Of a stretch of DNA of 64,000 nt, positions 61,015-64,000 are shown in pieces; the first letter of the stretch is position 1; each line of letters opens with the position of its first letter. Below the pieces are notes generated by a model that saw only the letters and a list, made by a program, of their open reading frames with translations, was not told where the DNA came from and did not search any database. This DNA comes from Flavobacterium sp. LPB0248 (GTDB lineage Bacteria > Bacteroidota > Bacteroidia > Flavobacteriales > Flavobacteriaceae). Where the stretch lies: positions 620,001-684,000 of the forward strand of contig NZ_CP058246.1 of NCBI RefSeq assembly GCF_013388355.1, given 5' to 3'. The translations under genes were made by a program, and so were the position numbers.

Positions 61015-64000
61015 TTAAAATTTTAAATTAGCCCCAATAACAAATGTTCTTAATGCTGGGTAAGCATCTAACTCAACACCCTGAGTTCCTTTAACTAAAT
61101 CTCCATCTCCCAATACCTCAGGACTAAATCCTGAAAACTTTTGAGTAATAAATGGATTCATAGCATTTACATAAATTCTACAGTAGCTTATAAAACCTTC
61201 CTCTTTAATAGGCAGTTTGTAACCTAATGTTATGTTATTTATTCTAAAGAAATCAGCTGACTCTAAATAATAAGTTGATGCAACTGGAACTTGATTAAAT
61301 GGAGCTGGGTTTGTACCTGTTTTATTTGCTTCAGTCCACACATTGTTTAATAAAGAAGTTTCTACATTTTCTCCATAAAAACGTTGTGCTTTTTTTCCGT
61401 TATAAACTTTCGCTCCCCCTGTTCCGTACCCATCCACTGAAAAATCAATGTTCTTATAATTCAATCCTAGAGTAACACCATAATTTAAAGTTGGTAAAAC
61501 TGAACCTACATATTTCCTATCTCTAGTTTTATCTAAATCTGGACTACCTTGAACAACTTTGTCTCCATTTGCGTTATAGTACAACATTTTTCCATTGTCA
61601 GGATCAATACCGGCATATTCATACATATAAAAACTTCCTAAAGGATGACCTACTGATGAATTATCCAAAATTTTCGTAGTCTCCCCATTACCTAATGAAC
61701 CTCCATTGATTGTAGCCAATTCTACATCTTTAAGGCTAGTTAGCTCATTTTTATTATGAGAAAAATTCCCTCCAATCCAATAACTCAAATTATCATTTAT
61801 TTTGTCATCCCAACGTAATGAAATTTCATAACCTTTATTAGAAACTTCACCCACATGTGTTGGAGATTCAAGTGTAATACCCGAAGATGAGTAAGGTTTC
61901 GAATTCAATATTGCATTTGTCGTATTTTTATTATACCAGTCAAAAGTTCCTTTTAATCTATTGTTAAATAATTCAAAATCTAAACCAGCAGAAGTCTCTT
62001 CAACAATTTCCCATCCTAAATTAGGATCTATTTGTGCAATAATACTTTGACCAGTATTACCATTGTAATCTAATCCTGAACTAAAATATGCTCTATTTAG
62101 TGGCACTTTTTGGTTTCCTAATTTACCCCATGAACCTCTTAATTTTAAAAGGTCAAGCCCTTTCACATCAGATAAGAAACTTTCTTTAGTTACAATCCAT
62201 CCTAATCCAACAGATGGGAACGTTCCCCAACGATAGTCACTTGAATAGTTAGAAGAACCATCACGTCTAATTGTCCCTGTTACTAAGTATCTATCCATTA
62301 ACTTATATTGAAAACGTCCAAAATAAGAAGCTAATCTTTCTTGATTTTCATCAACAGCTTTGTAATTTGTCACCCCTCCATTTTGTGCATATGGATAATT
62401 ATCAAGTGCCCAAAAATTACTATTTGGATTTACGTTTTTAATATCTGCAGTCGTTTTACTTCTTGTACCTCTCACATTAGCTTCGATACCAGCTGTAACT
62501 TCTACATCATGAATTTCTCCGAAAACTTTGTTATATGTAAAATAGTTTGACAAATTCCAGTTGAAATAATCATCTGTATTTCTTGTTAAAGTATTTTTAT
62601 TAGAGCTTTTATCATAATTTGCAGCATCTCTAGTTGGATCTGCAGCTAACCATGTTGCAATATTATCAACAAAATTGTATTGTTTATATGTGAAATATTC
62701 TCCATTAAATTGTGAAGTAAACTTTAATGATTTTACAATATCCCAATCCAATTTTAATCCCCCCTGAAGAACAATTGTTTTTTGCTGTTCATCATTTAAT
62801 TCTAAAGTAGCTACAGGATTTCCTACTGAATTAAATGAGTCGCCTGTTTCACCTACAATTCCATTTTTCACAAATGGAACACCATATTTTCCGTCAGCAT
62901 AACGAACTGGAACTAATGGAGATTGTCTGTAAGCAGAAGTAAATGCACTCAAAGGTTTTGGTGTATTTTTTATCGAGCTTACACTAAAATTTTGGCTTAA
63001 TTTTAATTTTTCAGAAATTTTGTATTCATTATTACTTCTAAAAGTCGTTCTTCCATAATCCGTTCCATTTAGAATCCCTTTTTCTTCATAATTACCCACA
63101 CTGAAAAAGTACTTTACGTTTTCTGAAGATCCAGAAAGAGAGATATTATTTTGAGTATAAGTCCCTGTTCTTGTAATCTCATCCATCCAGTTAGTGTTAT
63201 AAGCTTGATTTTCTGAAAATCTTCCTCCTGGAAACTGAGCACTAAAAGCAGCATTGTTATACTGAATATATTGATCAGCATTAGCCATTGTAACCTTTTT
63301 TAAAGGTGTTCTGATACCAACATAACTGTCAACATCAACAACAACTTTTCCTTTACCTGTTTTCGTAGTAATCATGACAACACCGTTTGCCCCTCTAGTT
63401 CCATAGATAGCAAGAGCAGACGCATCTTTCAATACTTCATATGAAGTAATATCATTTGTATTGATATTATTAATGTTATCCGCTGGCATACCATCAACAA
63501 CATATAAAGGATTTCTTCCTCCTAATGCTGTACCAACACCTCTAATTACAATAGATGGTGTACTTCCTGGCGCGTCTGATGTAGCCACCTGCACACCAGC
63601 TGCCTTACCTTGAATGGCTTGCGAAGCATTGATTACTTTCATTTTGGTAATTTCTTCGGACTTAATTGAGCTAACCGCCGAAGTATTATCAATTTTCTTT
63701 CTTGTACCGTATCCAATTACAACTACTTCTTTTAAAGCAGTATCACCTGCTTCTTTTAAGGTTATTGTCATTGGTGCGGCAGTAGCCGGTACAGAAACCG
63801 AATCAAAACCTAACATAGAGATTTTTAAAATATCTCCAGGTTTTGCATTAATTGTAAAGTTTCCGTCGAAATCTGCATCTGCAGTTGCTCTAGCATCAGC
63901 TGAAGCGATAATTGCTCCTGGAATTCCCATTCCATTACTGTCTACTACTTTTCCTTTAATTGCTTGAGCTTGCCCCATCATATAGGTAGGCAGCAGCAAG
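61015..64000 (-). CDS. SusC/RagA-type TonB-dependent outer membrane transporter (5' end outside window)
   Basis: About 994 residues are present, lacking only the first part of the signal peptide, whose end LLLPTYMMGQAQA is visible at the window edge. A carboxypeptidase-regulatory-like domain (IKGKVVDSNGMGIPGAIIAS) is followed by the plug domain (EVVVIGYGTRKKID; GVGTALGGRNPLYVVDGMPADNINNINTNDITSYEVLKDASALAIYGTRGANGVVMITTK) and the beta-barrel to the C-terminal RTFVIGANLKF. It imports oligosaccharides across the outer membrane together with SusD. The upstream regulator of the locus is outside the window. Confidence 0.97.
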   Translation of the reverse strand, partial: LLLPTYMMGQAQAIKGKVVDSNGMGIPGAIIASADARATADADFDGNFTINAKPGDILKISMLGFDSVSVPATAAPMTITLKEAGDTALKEVVVIGYGTRKKIDNTSAVSSIKSEEITKMKVINASQAIQGKAAGVQVATSDAPGSTPSIVIRGVGTALGGRNPLYVVDGMPADNINNINTNDITSYEVLKDASALAIYGTRGANGVVMITTKTGKGKVVVDVDSYVGIRTPLKKVTMANADQYIQYNNAAFSAQFPGGRFSENQAYNTNWMDEITRTGTYTQNNISLSGSSENVKYFFSVGNYEEKGILNGTDYGRTTFRSNNEYKISEKLKLSQNFSVSSIKNTPKPLSAFTSAYRQSPLVPVRYADGKYGVPFVKNGIVGETGDSFNSVGNPVATLELNDEQQKTIVLQGGLKLDWDIVKSLKFTSQFNGEYFTYKQYNFVDNIATWLAADPTRDAANYDKSSNKNTLTRNTDDYFNWNLSNYFTYNKVFGEIHDVEVTAGIEANVRGTRSKTTADIKNVNPNSNFWALDNYPYAQNGGVTNYKAVDENQERLASYFGRFQYKLMDRYLVTGTIRRDGSSNYSSDYRWGTFPSVGLGWIVTKESFLSDVKGLDLLKLRGSWGKLGNQKVPLNRAYFSSGLDYNGNTGQSIIAQIDPNLGWEIVEETSAGLDFELFNNRLKGTFDWYNKNTTNAILNSKPYSSSGITLESPTHVGEVSNKGYEISLRWDDKINDNLSYWIGGNFSHNKNELTSLKDVELATINGGSLGNGETTKILDNSSVGHPLGSFYMYEYAGIDPDNGKMLYYNANGDKVVQGSPDLDKTRDRKYVGSVLPTLNYGVTLGLNYKNIDFSVDGYGTGGAKVYNGKKAQRFYGENVETSLLNNVWTEANKTGTNPAPFNQVPVASTYYLESADFFRINNITLGYKLPIKEEGFISYCRIYVNAMNPFITQKFSGFSPEVLGDGDLVKGTQGVELDAYPALRTFVIGANLKF

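Noticed and set aside
63999..64000. TTG at the window edge as the start of SusC
   Set aside because: It falls in the middle of the signal peptide; the true start lies beyond the window.

Overview
The window is about 64 kb of low-GC DNA from a Bacteroidota, almost certainly a Flavobacterium near the F. johnsoniae group. The evidence is the conserved flavobacterial neighbourhoods (rpsF-rpsR-rplI; folP-DUF1599-BT_3928-tpiA-prmA-clpS), a type IX secretion (T9SS) type B adhesin with PorP/SprF and OmpA partners, a SusC/SusD polysaccharide utilization locus, a chromosomal subclass B1 metallo-beta-lactamase, and promoters of the TTG-N17-23-TAnnTTTG type. No tRNA, rRNA, CRISPR array or prophage was seen.

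Layout. 1-2 kb: ligA, cut by the window edge. 2-15 kb (minus strand): a three-gene surface locus of a 3.2k-residue T9SS adhesin, a SprF-like outer membrane protein and a PorE-like OmpA/TPR/PD40 lipid-free periplasmic protein, followed by a terminator. 14.7-15.9 kb: a 1.2 kb stretch without a convincing gene. 15.9-24 kb: housekeeping and stress genes (DUF6495, rplI-rpsR-rpsF, a LytTR regulator, priA, a B1 metallo-beta-lactamase, DUF2147, YihY/BrkB, nadC). 24-32 kb: an AlkD/AlkC-like repair protein, an IS481-like insertion sequence, the pirin-OsmC-GNAT operon, a secreted adenosine deaminase, rlmH and folP. Several dispersed palindromic repeats sit between these genes, and the insertion sequence has jumped into one of them. 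32-44 kb: the folP-to-clpS neighbourhood, interrupted by lineage-specific secreted proteins. 44-52 kb: a probable ether-lipid cleavage pair (alkylglycerol monooxygenase-like enzyme plus lysoplasmalogenase), kdsA, and several envelope or orphan proteins including a COQ4-like protein. 52-64 kb (minus strand): a polysaccharide utilization locus susC-susD-GH144-like-esterase-GH3, then a terminator, then a glycerophosphodiesterase and a GH43 enzyme, with an M28 peptidase beyond.

Three groups of genes deserve most attention. First, the adhesin carries seven near-identical 80-residue units at exact 240-bp spacing, a substrate for recombination. Second, the AGMO-like/lysoplasmalogenase pair would together attack alkyl- and vinyl-ether bonds of glycerolipids. 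Third, the polysaccharide locus combines a beta-1,2-glucanase-type enzyme, a GH3 glucosidase, an esterase and a glycerophosphodiesterase, which is what would be needed to consume phosphoglycerol- and acyl-decorated beta-1,2-glucans such as the osmoregulated periplasmic glucans of Proteobacteria. That substrate is inference, not shown by the sequence. Start codons were re-assigned where a longer open frame ran through a promoter or lacked a signal peptide.
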